From contig CM021316.1 of assembly GCA_010645155.1 (NCBI GenBank), positions 4,847,341 to 4,911,340 of the forward strand: a stretch of 64,000 bases of DNA, in the 5' to 3' direction. Shown here piece after piece: positions 9,892 to 21,699 of the stretch (position 1 is the stretch's first letter; each line of letters opens with the position of its first letter). Source of the stretch: Tigriopus japonicus. Its lineage: Eukaryota > Arthropoda > Copepoda > Harpacticoida > Harpacticidae. The notes beneath the pieces are model-generated. The model saw only the letters and a list, made by a program, of their open reading frames with translations. It did not search any database and was not told the origin of the DNA. Made by a program: the position numbers and the translations under genes.

Positions 9892-10975
9892 TTAGTAGGT
9901 GACCATAATTTCATCCAGAGGTTTTCTACCGATGCCTGGAACGGTGGCGTCATCTGAAGGATAACCCACAGGTAAAAGGAGCAAAAGCTTCTCGTTTTCG
10001 GGACGATTTAAGAGCTGCCTCAATGCCGGTCCGCAATTCATCGGGGTCGAGGTCAAGGTCGCCAAACCAGCATGATGAACGGCAGCAAGAAACAGTCCTT
10101 AAGGAAAAAAAGCTCTCTGTTGGTCATTCCCAATCAAACAAAGCAAAGGCTTACCACACGAAATGCTACACGAGATCTCATTGTAGTAATGGTTCTTCTT
10201 GCGCCCTTTGGGCATAATCCCGTAGATTTGTTTGAATAACAACACAAGATATGGTGCTTCCGTCAGATACGGCTTGGTCCACTCTGTACGGACAAATTTC
10301 AAATCTGCGGTCCATTGGCCGGCCATTCTCTTCGTGTAATTGATTTCCTCTTCGGCCTCCACAATGGCTCGAATGTTCTCCTTCAGCTTTGGATCAGAAA
10401 CCTGAATGGATGTAAAACATGAGGACCACCAAAAATTGGATGGAAATAACAGATGTCAAGCCTACCACCACATACGTCCAAGGCTCAGTGTGAGCTCCAC
10501 TTGGAGAAGTTCCAGCTGTCTTGATGATATTTTCCATGACCTCCAAAGGAACGGGCCGGTCACTGTAGAAGCGAATCGTTCGTCGTTGGTTCATCTCCTC
10601 AAAAAACGCCCGTGATCGGATTAACATTTCGCTCTGAAATAAAAAGCACAGAATTTGATCCAGGTTCATCAAAATGGGATTCCTACACAACATACGTACT
10701 TCTGAATATCGTGGAGCAGTGTACGGGACGAACGGGACATCCGGTGATATCGGGGGCTTGTACTCGTCACCATCTTCATTCTGGTCTTCATCATCGCTTT
10801 CATCGGCCGCTTCTTTCCTCTTTTCTGGCAAAGTAGCGCCTTTCTTCACTTGGCGATCCGAGGAAATTGGGCTCTTTTTCTTTGTTAAATGTGGCTTAAG
10901 TATGTGTAGGGTTAGCGCAAAAATGACAAGATATGGCCAGTACAAGACAAGGGCCGTCACCACAACACCAGCCAT
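9892..10975 (-). CDS. IYD: Iodotyrosine deiodinase
   Basis: An FMN-dependent nitroreductase-family enzyme that removes iodide (or other halide) from halotyrosines. Four exons, 10975..10700, 10633..10466, 10401..10155 and 10097..9892, have phases 0, 0, 1 and give 298 residues (human 289). An N-terminal membrane anchor ([20 protein letters not shown]) precedes an acidic linker. The catalytic domain keeps RRTIRF (109-114, FMN phosphate contact), [10 protein letters not shown] (135-144), the substrate lid EEINY (E166, Y170) with K191, HYYNEIS, and the C-terminal [13 protein letters not shown] and K are the family residues that clamp the iodotyrosine zwitterion, so normal activity is likely. It lies head-to-tail downstream of a paralogue with the same exon phases. 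Confidence 0.93.
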
Positions 10976-11251
10976 GCTTAGAAATGGTATTGGGTCTGTT
11001 TAAATTGACATTTCCATATGCTTTTTACGCACTATCTGATGTGATGAAAAGGATGCAAACAATATACTGATACCTGAGTTGAACTGTCAGGTGAATTCTC
11101 TAACCTTGAGCTTAATCGCGAGCTTTTGTACTTCCTTCTTGACCAGACGCAAGCCTAAAATGAATAGCGTAGCAACGAGTAAATGACATAGAGAAAAAAA
11201 GGCTTTATTTTACGAAATACGATTACTGAAGTGGGAATATACATTGGTCAT

Positions 11252-12530
11252 TTAATCTTGGTCTGCACAACTGGCAGTGCACATGATTTGATCCAATGTT
11301 TTTCGATGGATCTTTCGTCCGTGGGTGATCTTGTTATTGGTTAGTGGAAATCCGATGGGAAAGATGAAAAGCGGCGTTTCGCTTTCGGGTCGTGCCAAAG
11401 CTTTGCCAATGGCTGCATGGCCAAAAGTGGGCACCACCGTCTTCGTGGCTAGTCCCACATGTTCCAAGGCTGAGAGTAGAAATCCTGCCACGCAATAAAA
11501 ATAAAAATACAATACAATATGGTTTTATATATACATATAATTTCAGGTTAGTCAGGCTAAGCCCATGTTAAGTATATTTTTGCTTTGCTCTTACGCCAGA
11601 ATTTTCCTATTGCTACAAGTTGACTATGTTTGGAAAGTTATTTTCGGGAAATGTTCCCAAAACTCATCAGAGGATGTGCTTACCGGCTGCCAGCGAGCAT
11701 GAGACATCATTGAAATGATTAGCCACTTTGGAACCCTCTTCGTCCAAGGTGTATTCTTGACGCATGAGAACCAGCAAAACTGGAGCTTCACTCAAGTAAG
11801 ATTTAGAAATCATCCTTCGTAATTTGGCGCGGGTTTCCACATCCTCACTCAAGGATTCGACGTCTTGAATAAGTTGCTGAGGCTCCAAGATGCGATGCAG
11901 GACCTTCTTTAACCGATCATCCTTTACCTAAAAAAAACTCTCGTGAGACAGTTCTTCGATAAAGTTGTTAATTCGTGACTCTCTACCACGACAAAAGTCC
12001 AAGGCTGTTTGCCTTGGGAGCTGGGACCAAGACCCGCACAGGCTATCACATTTTCCAGCGTCGCCATTGGGACTGAATCCGACGAAAACGATGTAACCGG
12101 ACGCCGTTGGCGTAAGACTGCCAGGAAATCTTCAGAACGCTTCAATGACAATTTCTATATAACAAGCAAAGAACCAATTAGGACACAAAACATGGTTCCA
12201 AAAAACGGACACACTGGTTACCGCCTTTCGAGCGTTGTCGACCAAGGTTGTTCGAGATTCGGTAACATGATCATCCTTTACTTCCTGGTCCTCTGATTCT
12301 TGAGAACACACGTCATCTTCAAACTCTTGCCATTCTTGAAGAAACGTTGCCATATCTCGACACTTATGTCCTCGATTAACGGGTTTTTCTTTTGCCGTGG
12401 AATCTTTTCCGTAACGAATATTCTCCCGGGTTTTATCTAATGATATGAATATGATGGCATACAGAAATATACCTGCCACAATATACGGCCATTGATCAGT
12501 GAAGAAGAGCATAAAATTAATGGGAATCAT
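11252..12530 (-). CDS. Diverged iodotyrosine-deiodinase paralogue
   Basis: Four exons, 12530..12222, 12154..11987, 11927..11684 and 11484..11252, give 317 residues. Intron phases equal those of the neighbouring IYD gene, and exon 2 has the same 168-base length, so it is a tandem duplicate. It has a membrane anchor near the N-terminus (WPYIVAGIFLYAIIFISL). The fold motifs remain (PWTFVV, YLSEAPVLLVLMRQ, FPIGFP, KTLDQIM), but active-site parts differ. RRPVTSF replaces RRTIRF, PSSQGKQPW replaces PSGAHTEPW, and the lid glutamate and tyrosine are Gln and Gln or Asp in any simple alignment; only the lysine is kept. VVPTFG replaces the conserved STPMNCG. The frame is fully open with good splice sites, so it is a gene, not a pseudogene. 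Its substrate is unknown and iodotyrosine looks unlikely. The start is the first ATG of the open frame, at 12530. Confidence 0.88.
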
Positions 12531-12819
12531 AGTAAAGTCGACTAACTCAAAGACTCTCAAATTTACGACTGAGTAGAATGCATGGTACTACTTGCGTTAG
12601 AAGCCTGGTTTGGCCTTTAAAGACCTTTAAGTTACCTTTAGCTCCTCCACAGTGCATACAGGTAACAAAACACATTGGAAAGGCTAAGTCCTTCCTTGTT
12701 TGTCACAAGGATCCCATGCTAAATGGTACCTTAAATCTGTCGAGAGCTTTCATCAGTCCCAAGATTTCTATTATTTATGATATTCCACTTGCAATTTTTT
12801 TTCAACAGATACTTTACGA

Positions 12820-13066
12820 CAGGGGTCAGCAACCACTTTTAGGTCACGGCGCACCAAATTTGATAAGGTGTTGACAGGGGCCCACCAAACAGACGTTGGT
12901 AAGTTCAGGGGCCCACAAATTAGCGATCAAAGAACTCCGGGCCCATGAGTCAGTAATATGAATGTTTCTCGGGCCCACTATTTTGGACTTTCCTCTTAGC
13001 TCCTGGGCCCACCAAAGACCAACCTTGGGCCGACATGTGGGCCGCGGCCCACCGGTTGCCGACGCC
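12820..13066. mobile_element. hAT-type non-autonomous element (TIR caggggtcagcaacc)
   Basis: The left end caggggtcagcaacc and right end ggttgccgacgcc form imperfect terminal repeats of the CAGGGGTCGGCAACC type seen in hAT elements. The inside carries repeated 'gggcccac' motifs and no ORF. Flanks ctttacga and ctttttta are a possible degraded 8-bp duplication. A related fragment lies at 42499-42580. Confidence 0.6.
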
Positions 13067-13897
13067 TTTTTTAGAATGAATCCATTACACCGAAATACGA
13101 TGGCAACACTAGACAACTGAAAACATCGATTCGAATTGCGCGATTTATGCTTGATTATGATTTATTTATGCTCCAGGAAAGATTCCAACATGGTCCAAGA
13201 TTTGAAGTCCCAATAACTAATCCTTCATGTAGGTAGAACCACTTCAATGAACAAACCGGAAGAAAGCCAAAATGTGAGCGGGGAAAGAGCGATAACGACG
13301 AACGTACATAATTCATACTATTCTCACAGGAGCGAGAGTTAGACAGACAAAAAAAGTTTGGTAACGATTTCTCTTTATTGCAATGATCATAGCAAATTCG
13401 TCGATGTTACTCAAGGAAGGCCTCCCAAACTCGAGGTTGGTTGGATTGACCATTTAGTAAAAATATAGTTGAACATGGCATTATTACAATATTACATTTA
13501 CTCACTATTGCAGCGGTTGTTTGCGCTCTCGACGTTTGAGCACATTTACACTAAGCGGGTATTTGTGAAAGTGAATTGGACGGTCACTGCTTCAAGGGCA
13601 TTTTGGAGAGGAGAAGGCACAGAATGTCTCTTTCACAACATGATCGTTATTGCTTAATATTGTTATTATTTAATTGAATAACTATCACAAAGAGTAGCTA
13701 GCCCTGGGATGAACTCATGATCATCACCCTCATCCCGAGGACAGGGGACGTGGATATTCATAATAATCTAAATTTAAATGATGGGTGGCTTCAGGTCAGA
13801 ATGAATACTTCTCGAAACAAACTCGGAGATTTGCTCGTCTCCGACTATGCAGTGGTTCCGATGACTCCAGATTTTATCGCCTCATAGCGATGAAATA
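13067..13897. other. Intergenic, 3' side of furin
   Basis: AT-rich sequence between the hAT fragment and the furin stop codon. It presumably includes the furin 3' UTR. No gene seen. Confidence 0.5.
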
Positions 13898-16800
13898 TCA
13901 CGCATTATCCGAGTACGGTTTCCGATAGAGCTGATCCTCTTCACTTGAGCTGTCATAATCGTGAAAAGGGACCGTGATGGCGGCCGAAGAGGAATTGCCG
14001 CCTTTCAGTGGATTGGAAAGCAGGGCATCTCCGGGCAGTTTGCCGGGTGAGTATTTGCGGTTGACCGTTCCATTGGCACGAGTGGGAAGAACGCGGTCGC
14101 GCGATCGGCGCCATCGCAGAATGTACACCACAAGGATGACCACAATGAACAGGTTGATCAAGAAACCAACGGACAAGACGTAATACCATCTGGACGAGTA
14201 GAACACACGCTGGATCAAAGATTTGTTGTAGCAATAACGTTGAGTGGGAGATTCCTCTTCCAACGTAGCGTCCCCGTAACACGACGAGCACTAGGGCAAC
14301 ACAAAAATTTTAGAGTTAAATCAAGGTTTTCGAGTCAAAACAAAGATTGATCCATTTAAGCATTACCTGATAATCGTTGGGTCCAATGCAAGTTTGGCAA
14401 GAGTAGTAACATGCGATGCAAGCACTGGCACGATTGGATTCACCTAAATAATATCCTTGAGCAGGACAAGACTCCACACAGCGCCCATTGTGCTGGATAA
14501 AGCCCGTTTCACAAATGGAACACCATTCCTGACTCATTTGCTCTTTGCAATGAGCAATCACTTGAGATTGAGACACTGTCTGCTGAGAGACATCTCCAAG
14601 ATTTGATCCTGGAACTGCCAAAGTGGGTCCATCGGCTCCATCCACGGCAGAAGTGGGACCCGATGGAACAGGGGAAGGAGAAGGAGCAGATGGGGAAGGA
14701 ACTTCAGAATTGGGTTCGGGCTCGGCGATTTGAGGTTCGTCTGTGGTTCCCAAAAAGGAAAGGCTCCATTCTTTGAGTTCCACGATGGATCTTCCATCAT
14801 TGTGAACCTCAAGAGTCCAAGTTCCAACAGGAGATTCGCCCCACATATGAACCTATGAAGTAATAGAGTTGTTATTTAATATAGCAAAAATCATCCTGCC
14901 AACGTTGAGAAAACTACGTATTTTCCGAGAAAACCGTCTTTGTGACGCAATTTTTCCATGCACTCGAACAATCTCAATTTTAATGAGCATTGGTGCGAGA
15001 TGATGGTGTTTTCACAAGATAATTAATGATTCTCTCGGAGCCAGAAGCTGCTCTGGAAGTGGGAATGCAAAATTCTCATTTCCTTGTGGCCAATTCCAGT
15101 CGACAAATCATCCAGACTTTGTTTATCTAACTCCTTGACGTTCCCAATCGTCGAGTTTGTTCCCAGTGTAGTTCTTACACTTCATGGCCAATAGGCCATT
15201 AGTCAAGAGAATCACTCGGGTTTTTTTCCAGTTCTTCTTCTTCTTCAATACATTACGTTGGCTTGTCATTGAAATCGAATCAGAAATCATAAGGGTGATG
15301 ACAGGATTCTCCTCCGCAGTAGCCAAATGTGCGCTTGTTAGATAGATACTACTCACCGTCAAGAAAGGCCAGCCTTGAAAACCTGCCCGAGAATAATCCC
15401 GGGGTCGTTTGGCGATCAGGTTTGACCTTGTTCCCGAGGGAGAAATAAGAAAGATGGCCACATCGCCACGTTTTGTGGCCGACAACGTCACTTGGGCTTG
15501 AACATGCTCAAGGAAATTCACTCCATCACCCGAGCAGTCTTTCACTTGAATGGTAGCTTTATTGGCCTGTCTTCCGGGAATGATCAGATCGATGCGATCT
15601 GCGGATCTTGAGCACTTCCGTTGTTCACCCGCACCTTCCCAAACACGGGCCGTGCGGACCTATACAAAACAATCCTTCGTAAATTACTTCCATGCGAACA
15701 TTCATTGACAATGAATTGATTTTACCATGCATGAGGCATCCATGATTCCATAACCGAAAGAATGGGAAAAGTTTCGGCCCACACCATTGACAGCCCAGTC
15801 GGTGGCTCGGAGATTGGCAACGTGGGCACATCGCACTGTCAAATGTTGAACATCACGCCAATTCAAACTGGGATTGACCTGAAGAATCAAAGCTACAATT
15901 CCGGCAGCCAAGGGTGCACTTGCACTGGTTCCCGTGTGAGATGATGTACAAATGTGATGGAGATCGGTTGTCACGACTTTCCTTTCACCCGATGAACCTG
16001 AGCTATACGTGGAGGCCAAGGTCGAAGAGCAAGCTTCGGAATACCTGTAAAAAGATTCAATTTCAATGACTGCGAATACTTGATTGAGCCATTTATGAGG
16101 TTACCATGGAATGAAGCCATTCTCTGTGGCGGAGCTCACGGACAAGGTCCAAACCGAGTTCGTGTAACCATCGCAGTTGCAATTATCCTTGTCTCGTCCA
16201 CCGTTTCCACTTGCCCACACAAAAATAGAGCCTTTGCCACCCCGACCTTTCGCAATCCCTTGGAGAAAAGCTTGCGTAGCTAAACGCCCGGGTCCGTCCA
16301 CAGTTTTACCGTCATCGTCTGGACCCCAACTAAAATGATTTTTGATCACATATGATACCCATTTACCTCATAATGAATAATGCAAAATTTTGCTCGGGTT
16401 TCTTCAGTGGTTTGTCAAAATAGCTTAGCACATTTTATATAGGCAAAGTAGGTAACGTGTTACACTCCCTCTTATGCAATCTTTGAAATCAATTGGCGGT
16501 TACGCTTTCAAAAGTGTGTTTTAACGACTTCTAAAGTGTAAATGCTTACCTAGCTGAGTAAATGGCCACGTGTTGATTGTTCAAGTTCAATGAGCGAGCC
16601 TCGACAGCATCCGTGACGTCGCCATCCAACATTCGAACGCCTCCAATCCCGGATTCGTACGCGATTCCGACTGCACATTCCGAATTATTTGCAGTAGCCG
16701 AAACCTCGCCAGCACATCTGGTTCCTAAGAAAAATAGTGAAGGTGTTTAAAAAAAGGGGATATCACTGCTGATGTAAACAAAGTCGCCAAAACAAGATCA

Positions 16801-18993
16801 AGATCATCATTGCCAAATATAGACTTCAGCCATGTATCTTCAAAGGCACTAGAGCATTACGTAACGACTAATGAGGAATATACGTGGAGAATATTTTCTC
16901 ATCTCGGAGAGGCCTTGATGTTGAGAATGTCATTTTCGTTAAAACATGCAGCATCGGTGCCTTACTCTGATCTTGCCGTAACAAAAGCATTTCTAGAACC
17001 GAGGTCGTACGTTTCAAATCATGAATTTATTAGCTTCACGGTCACTAAAAACTGCTGCCCCATTAGTTAGCATTCTATGATCAACTAGTGGCGTACTCTG
17101 GATTCATTGGATATCGACGAATAAAAGTTCGGCGCTTGGCGATTGAAGTTCCCTCTTTTTATAGATGAGCTTGTAAGGACAAATCTTTGACTCAGCTTCA
17201 ATATCTTTACAATAGACAGACAGACAGATGTTTTCCTTGGTTACAACGAGTATAGTATCACAGTTGGATTGTCAATTCGAGAAGCAAAGTCTGAAAAGGG
17301 CAATCAATGCTCACCATGTCGATTGGAGTCGATCAAGTCATATCGAGGGGTGGGATCATCGTCGTTGTCATTGACGTCATAACTGGCCATGGGGTCATAG
17401 TTGGCCACCAAGTCGGGATGGGATCGCTCGATGCCATCATCTAAGATGGTAATGGACACGCCTTTTCCAGTCGCGCCTGATAACCATGCCTCTTGCACGT
17501 TCATATCGAGTTTACCTCCTCGATTCAAGTACCACATCTGGGGCCACCTAGAAGATGATACGTCTGTGAAATTCCAAAATTAACGAGGGCTAAATTGATC
17601 CGACACTTGATTAGACGAGCATCGGAGATGAGCCAGGTTAGACAATCTCGAGATGATCAAGACTTTGGCCTTGTCTACCCTGCGTCGGAAGCTCTCTTTG
17701 ACAGGCAGGACAAGTGAATGTGGTCATTAATTTTAAATCTCTACCGAGTGTTGTTTGGCCAAGCTCTACATACATCCACAAACATATGTTGATCACTTTG
17801 ACGCAAACGAGCACGACAGCAAGGCAATGACTTCTCCCACGGGAATGAGGGATAGTGGTCGATTGCATCTCCATGTTCGAATGTCCGAGTGTCAAAAGAA
17901 AGAATAAGTTGTTGCTTTTTGGGCGGGGAGAAGAAATAACCGCATGTCACTTTCGTGGAAATTACGCACTTGGGAAGGCATATGAGTTTATTTTCATAAA
18001 CTTCGAGGTGGTGAGGCCAAGAAGAAAAGATCCATTTGTAGACTCATTTAAAACGAAGACTCTGAGCTTTACCCCTCAATCTTGATTTTGAATTCATAGA
18101 ATCACAAAGTACGATTCCATTCCAGAAAACAAACGCGTCGTGATTGTACATTGCGAGTTTGACCATATGAAGAAGTTTGGCGAATTACCTATGGTCATTC
18201 AGATTCAGAAAGTCTTCGTATTTCTGAGCTTGGGAAGGGGGCGGGAGTCTCCACATTTGTCGCTTTTTTCGTGATAAAACCTTCTGTTGTTCGGCCCATT
18301 TGACATGAGCGTGGTCTGTGATGCTCCGATGAGCATCGTCATGTGGATTCGCGGATCGCTTGGTCACGTGGTTGTGCTCAAATAAGAAGATACCGTCCAA
18401 AATTTTACCTAAAAGAAAGGCGATCGGTTGAGGGCTGACGAAGGTTGAGGAGTTATGACAACAAATTTTAAGCCCAATTGACCGGATTGTGTCAGTGCTT
18501 CTAAACTAATTCAATATCAATCTCGGTCATTTTCAAGTAAAATCTCACTCAAGTAGGCAACAAGCTCAATATAATGCATCAACATGAGATCAAATCGCCT
18601 TACTTATGTTAGTTGGGAAGGGAAAAAACTGAAAAAGAATATTCAAGAGTTTCATCAAAGGCCGTGCAGGCAAAAAGTTACTGTGACAAGATATCAAGGA
18701 CAAAGAGCTCACAGACTATTCCTCTTGGGGATACAAACGATATCGACTCGTTCAAACGAAAAACGGTGAAGCAACTCTCTGAACCAAACCGTAACTTAAA
18801 CTATTTCCTCTCCTTTCAAATAAAATACGAGGAGTAAAAAATCACTCTTACCTTTGTTTTGGCAATTAAGTTGAGTAGCAACAGCATCCACTTGGCTTTC
18901 ATCTTCAATTTCAACTGCCCATTGGTTTATAAAATGACATTTTGCCAAGTCCACGACCAGAATGGCCAACAAGAATCCCTGCCAAAGAGCCAT
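13898..18993 (-). CDS. Furin: Furin-type proprotein convertase
   Basis: A Ca2+-dependent subtilisin-family protease of the secretory pathway. Nine exons: 18993..18852, 18408..18189, 17547..17315, 16724..16550, 16329..16105, 16044..15726, 15659..15357, 14852..14367 and 14290..13898; all phases match, giving 831 residues. Order: signal peptide ([19 protein letters not shown]), prodomain with the internal VTKRS site and the RKKR activation site (94-97), catalytic domain with D157, H198, oxyanion N299 and S372 (human furin numbering plus 4 throughout), P domain with the RGD of KRGDVAIF, Pro/Ser-rich linker, Cys-rich furin repeats, one membrane span ([20 protein letters not shown]) and a cytosolic tail with an acidic cluster (SSSEEDQ) and YRKPY, typical of TGN/endosome cycling. 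Substrates in such animals include BMP/TGF-beta precursors, whose effector Mad is encoded at 29074-30820. Confidence 0.96.
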
Positions 18994-21699
18994 TCTCCTG
19001 TCCTTCACAAAGTCTCTCGTTGAAATCTCAAATCACAAGGCCATAAGACCAACACGGTTCTGATCGGCTTTTGATTTTATCTTTCGATATCTAATCGATC
19101 ATCTTTGGGCGTTTAGTGTTTTCAACTGCTTCTTGTCTGATACGAGATATCCGGTTTTGCTTCTGATAGACTGGATCAGGACCAGACCAGGGGTGAGCAC
19201 GATAGGAGAGGCACTTTTAGGAGCAAAATAACACCAAACTGGATTCTAATCCAATCAAAGTGCGCGCCAAATATTGGAAATACCAATTCGTTCTTCAGAT
19301 CCGACGAGTTCCCGTAATAAGGGATCGAATCGGATTGCTTGGAAAGGTAAGGAGACTCTCTCGACGACCACTTTGAATTGAGCTTTCATTCAGCAAACGG
19401 AAAAGCTTCTCGTTGGAGTAACTTTCCTGAACGTGTTCTCTCGTTCTTCTGATCGTATAATGACCTCCTCGTGTAGAGGCTCGAGGATCATCGAGTTGAT
19501 ATCTTGTTGCGTCCGCGAAAATCGCCCTCGATCTCGACTTGTTGGTTTAATGCAGAGAGAGCGTTCGAAAAAGAGCTTCTTCGAACGCTTTGATTGTAAA
19601 CGCTGAAACACGGATCAATGTCAGGAATGACGGGTGCACTTCCTCGGTGAAATCGACCGTGATGTTCCAGGATAGGGGCGTGGAAGGGTGTGTTGGATTC
19701 ACTGAACGGATTTGTCCGTTTCCTCTTTTGCTTTGCAAAAATAAGCTTGCTCACGCCTTGAACAGGGACTGTTTGGGAAGACTGTAGATATCTGAAACGA
19801 ATGGAAGACATCATTGATGTGGTAAATAGGAAGGAACTCCACAAAATGTGCTAGTTTATACTGGCTAGTGATGATGCTTGCAATCTGCAGAGGTCGTTAA
19901 AGAGAATAGAATCACCCTCAAAGACACCCCCTGAACTACGGAGTCCACTCAAGTGTAGGACTACATATTTTCGTTGTCTAGAGCGTGGACACGATTTCAC
20001 TGAGGGTGAAGATAGTTAAACTCTCGTTATCTTTAACTGAATCCAAATAAAAGGGAATCAAGACTGTCAGTTGACATTCACAATCGGCTAAGGGGACCTA
20101 AGCTTCCACGCAAGCCAAGATGAGTTGGCTACAAAGTTCGTTTAGCTAGTACGAGGGTGTTTTCGACAAACTGTGGTGAAATGCACGAGGGTGGAAAGGT
20201 ACATGGCCTGATTGCCGTGGATGATGCCACTGGAATAGTGGTGCTCTTGTTTCTAGGGAAGAATGAATACTCTCTACATTAACTTACTCACCTCGGATGA
20301 CAAGCCAAAAGAAGAAAGATAGTAGCACTCCTCCAAATTTGTTTCACGACTCTAACCAGCACTTCTTCCACCTCTCCCTACTCAGCAAGTTCTGAAACGT
20401 CTTTCAAAATGAGATCAGTCCCCACGACGATGTGATGTGGGACAGCTCTCCGAGAAGTTGTTCAACGAGGTAATGCTGCCACCGGCCCTACGCAAGTACG
20501 TATGTGAGCAGCGACTCGATTGTACGAACACGTAAAACGGTCCATCCCGTTGGGCAAGCCCGGACTAACGTACATAGAATGTATGCCCCTTCTTGTCCCC
20601 CTACTTCAAATTTGGTACCATCACCATTCGCACAGCGTCCTGCCTTGGTACTGGAGAAGATTAGTGGAAGACATGGAAGACAGCTGAAGAGCTGGTGGTA
20701 GTGGTATGTTATGGTATCAGTCGTTCGCCAAATGAACTTTGGACGGGACGGCAAAATGGTGCTGCAATTCAAAGGGTACTGCTAGCACTTACCTGTCCCT
20801 CTCATGTCTTCCATGGCAAAAAGGTCTGATTTGGGGTGCCCCTCGGTGGACCTGAACGCTTGGCAATGGATATCTAGCAAGTTGGATTCTGCTTCAAACG
20901 CTGGCCGTTCGCACACTCGGGCGTGGACTGTTTCTCCAACTTAAATGTCATGAACTGGAGGCCAGGATTACATGGTTACTTCAAAAATCTAAGCTGTGCT
21001 TGAAACTATTACTTTAAAATGAAACAATTGGTGCTAATAATTAAAAGGAGTTTCAAGCCATATGTTTTAGCCTGAGGTTCATCAAGTCAACACATGTTTA
21101 ATATAGTAACTAATGAGAATTATCAATCTTGGCGTTTTCCTTTCTTCCCAAAGGAAGGTAGGCAAACTTGGAAGAAGTCAAAACTATAACAAAGTAGATT
21201 CCATCATCGGTCATGGAGAGTCCGACGGTTCGTCGCTAAGGTTCTTTGTTTGATACTTGTCTTAAACGCGCAACCTTGGCAGTGAAATGTCAAGCCAAGT
21301 TGGCAGCCGTGATTGGAAGGCCCGCCATTCGAAGGGCCCCTCGCAACAGAGACGGAGAGTATCCAAATTCAATACCTAACGCCCAATCCATCCCGTCTAC
21401 AAAAGCTGTGGTACACGTATGTGTACATTACAAAACAGGTTTCATGGAAATGCGAGCAACTGAAAAATGCATTTTATTGAAGTCACTCTTATATATTACA
21501 GGGTAAAAAAGAAACACGTTTTTACAATGTGATTTTTGTTTGATATCCGTTGAGTGCAATACTTAACCATGCCGATCAACTTTCATTGAATATCATTCAT
21601 TCATTAATTGATTGCCATGTCTGCAATGATTGGCCAACCAAGATGATTTTATGTAAATCCCAGAACTTTCTCGGCATCTCATGGCCTGTGATTTAGCAA
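18994..21699. other. Intergenic, 5' of furin
   Basis: About 2.7 kb between the furin start and the 3' end of the SIAH-like gene. It likely holds the furin promoter and 5' UTR. Open frames on both strands (for example 19488-19844 and 20488-20772, minus) show no family resemblance and lack convincing splice partners. Confidence 0.5.

Noticed and set aside
19488..19844. 118-codon minus-strand ORF upstream of furin
   Set aside because: No signal peptide, no family resemblance and no matching splice to the furin start; probably 5' flanking sequence.
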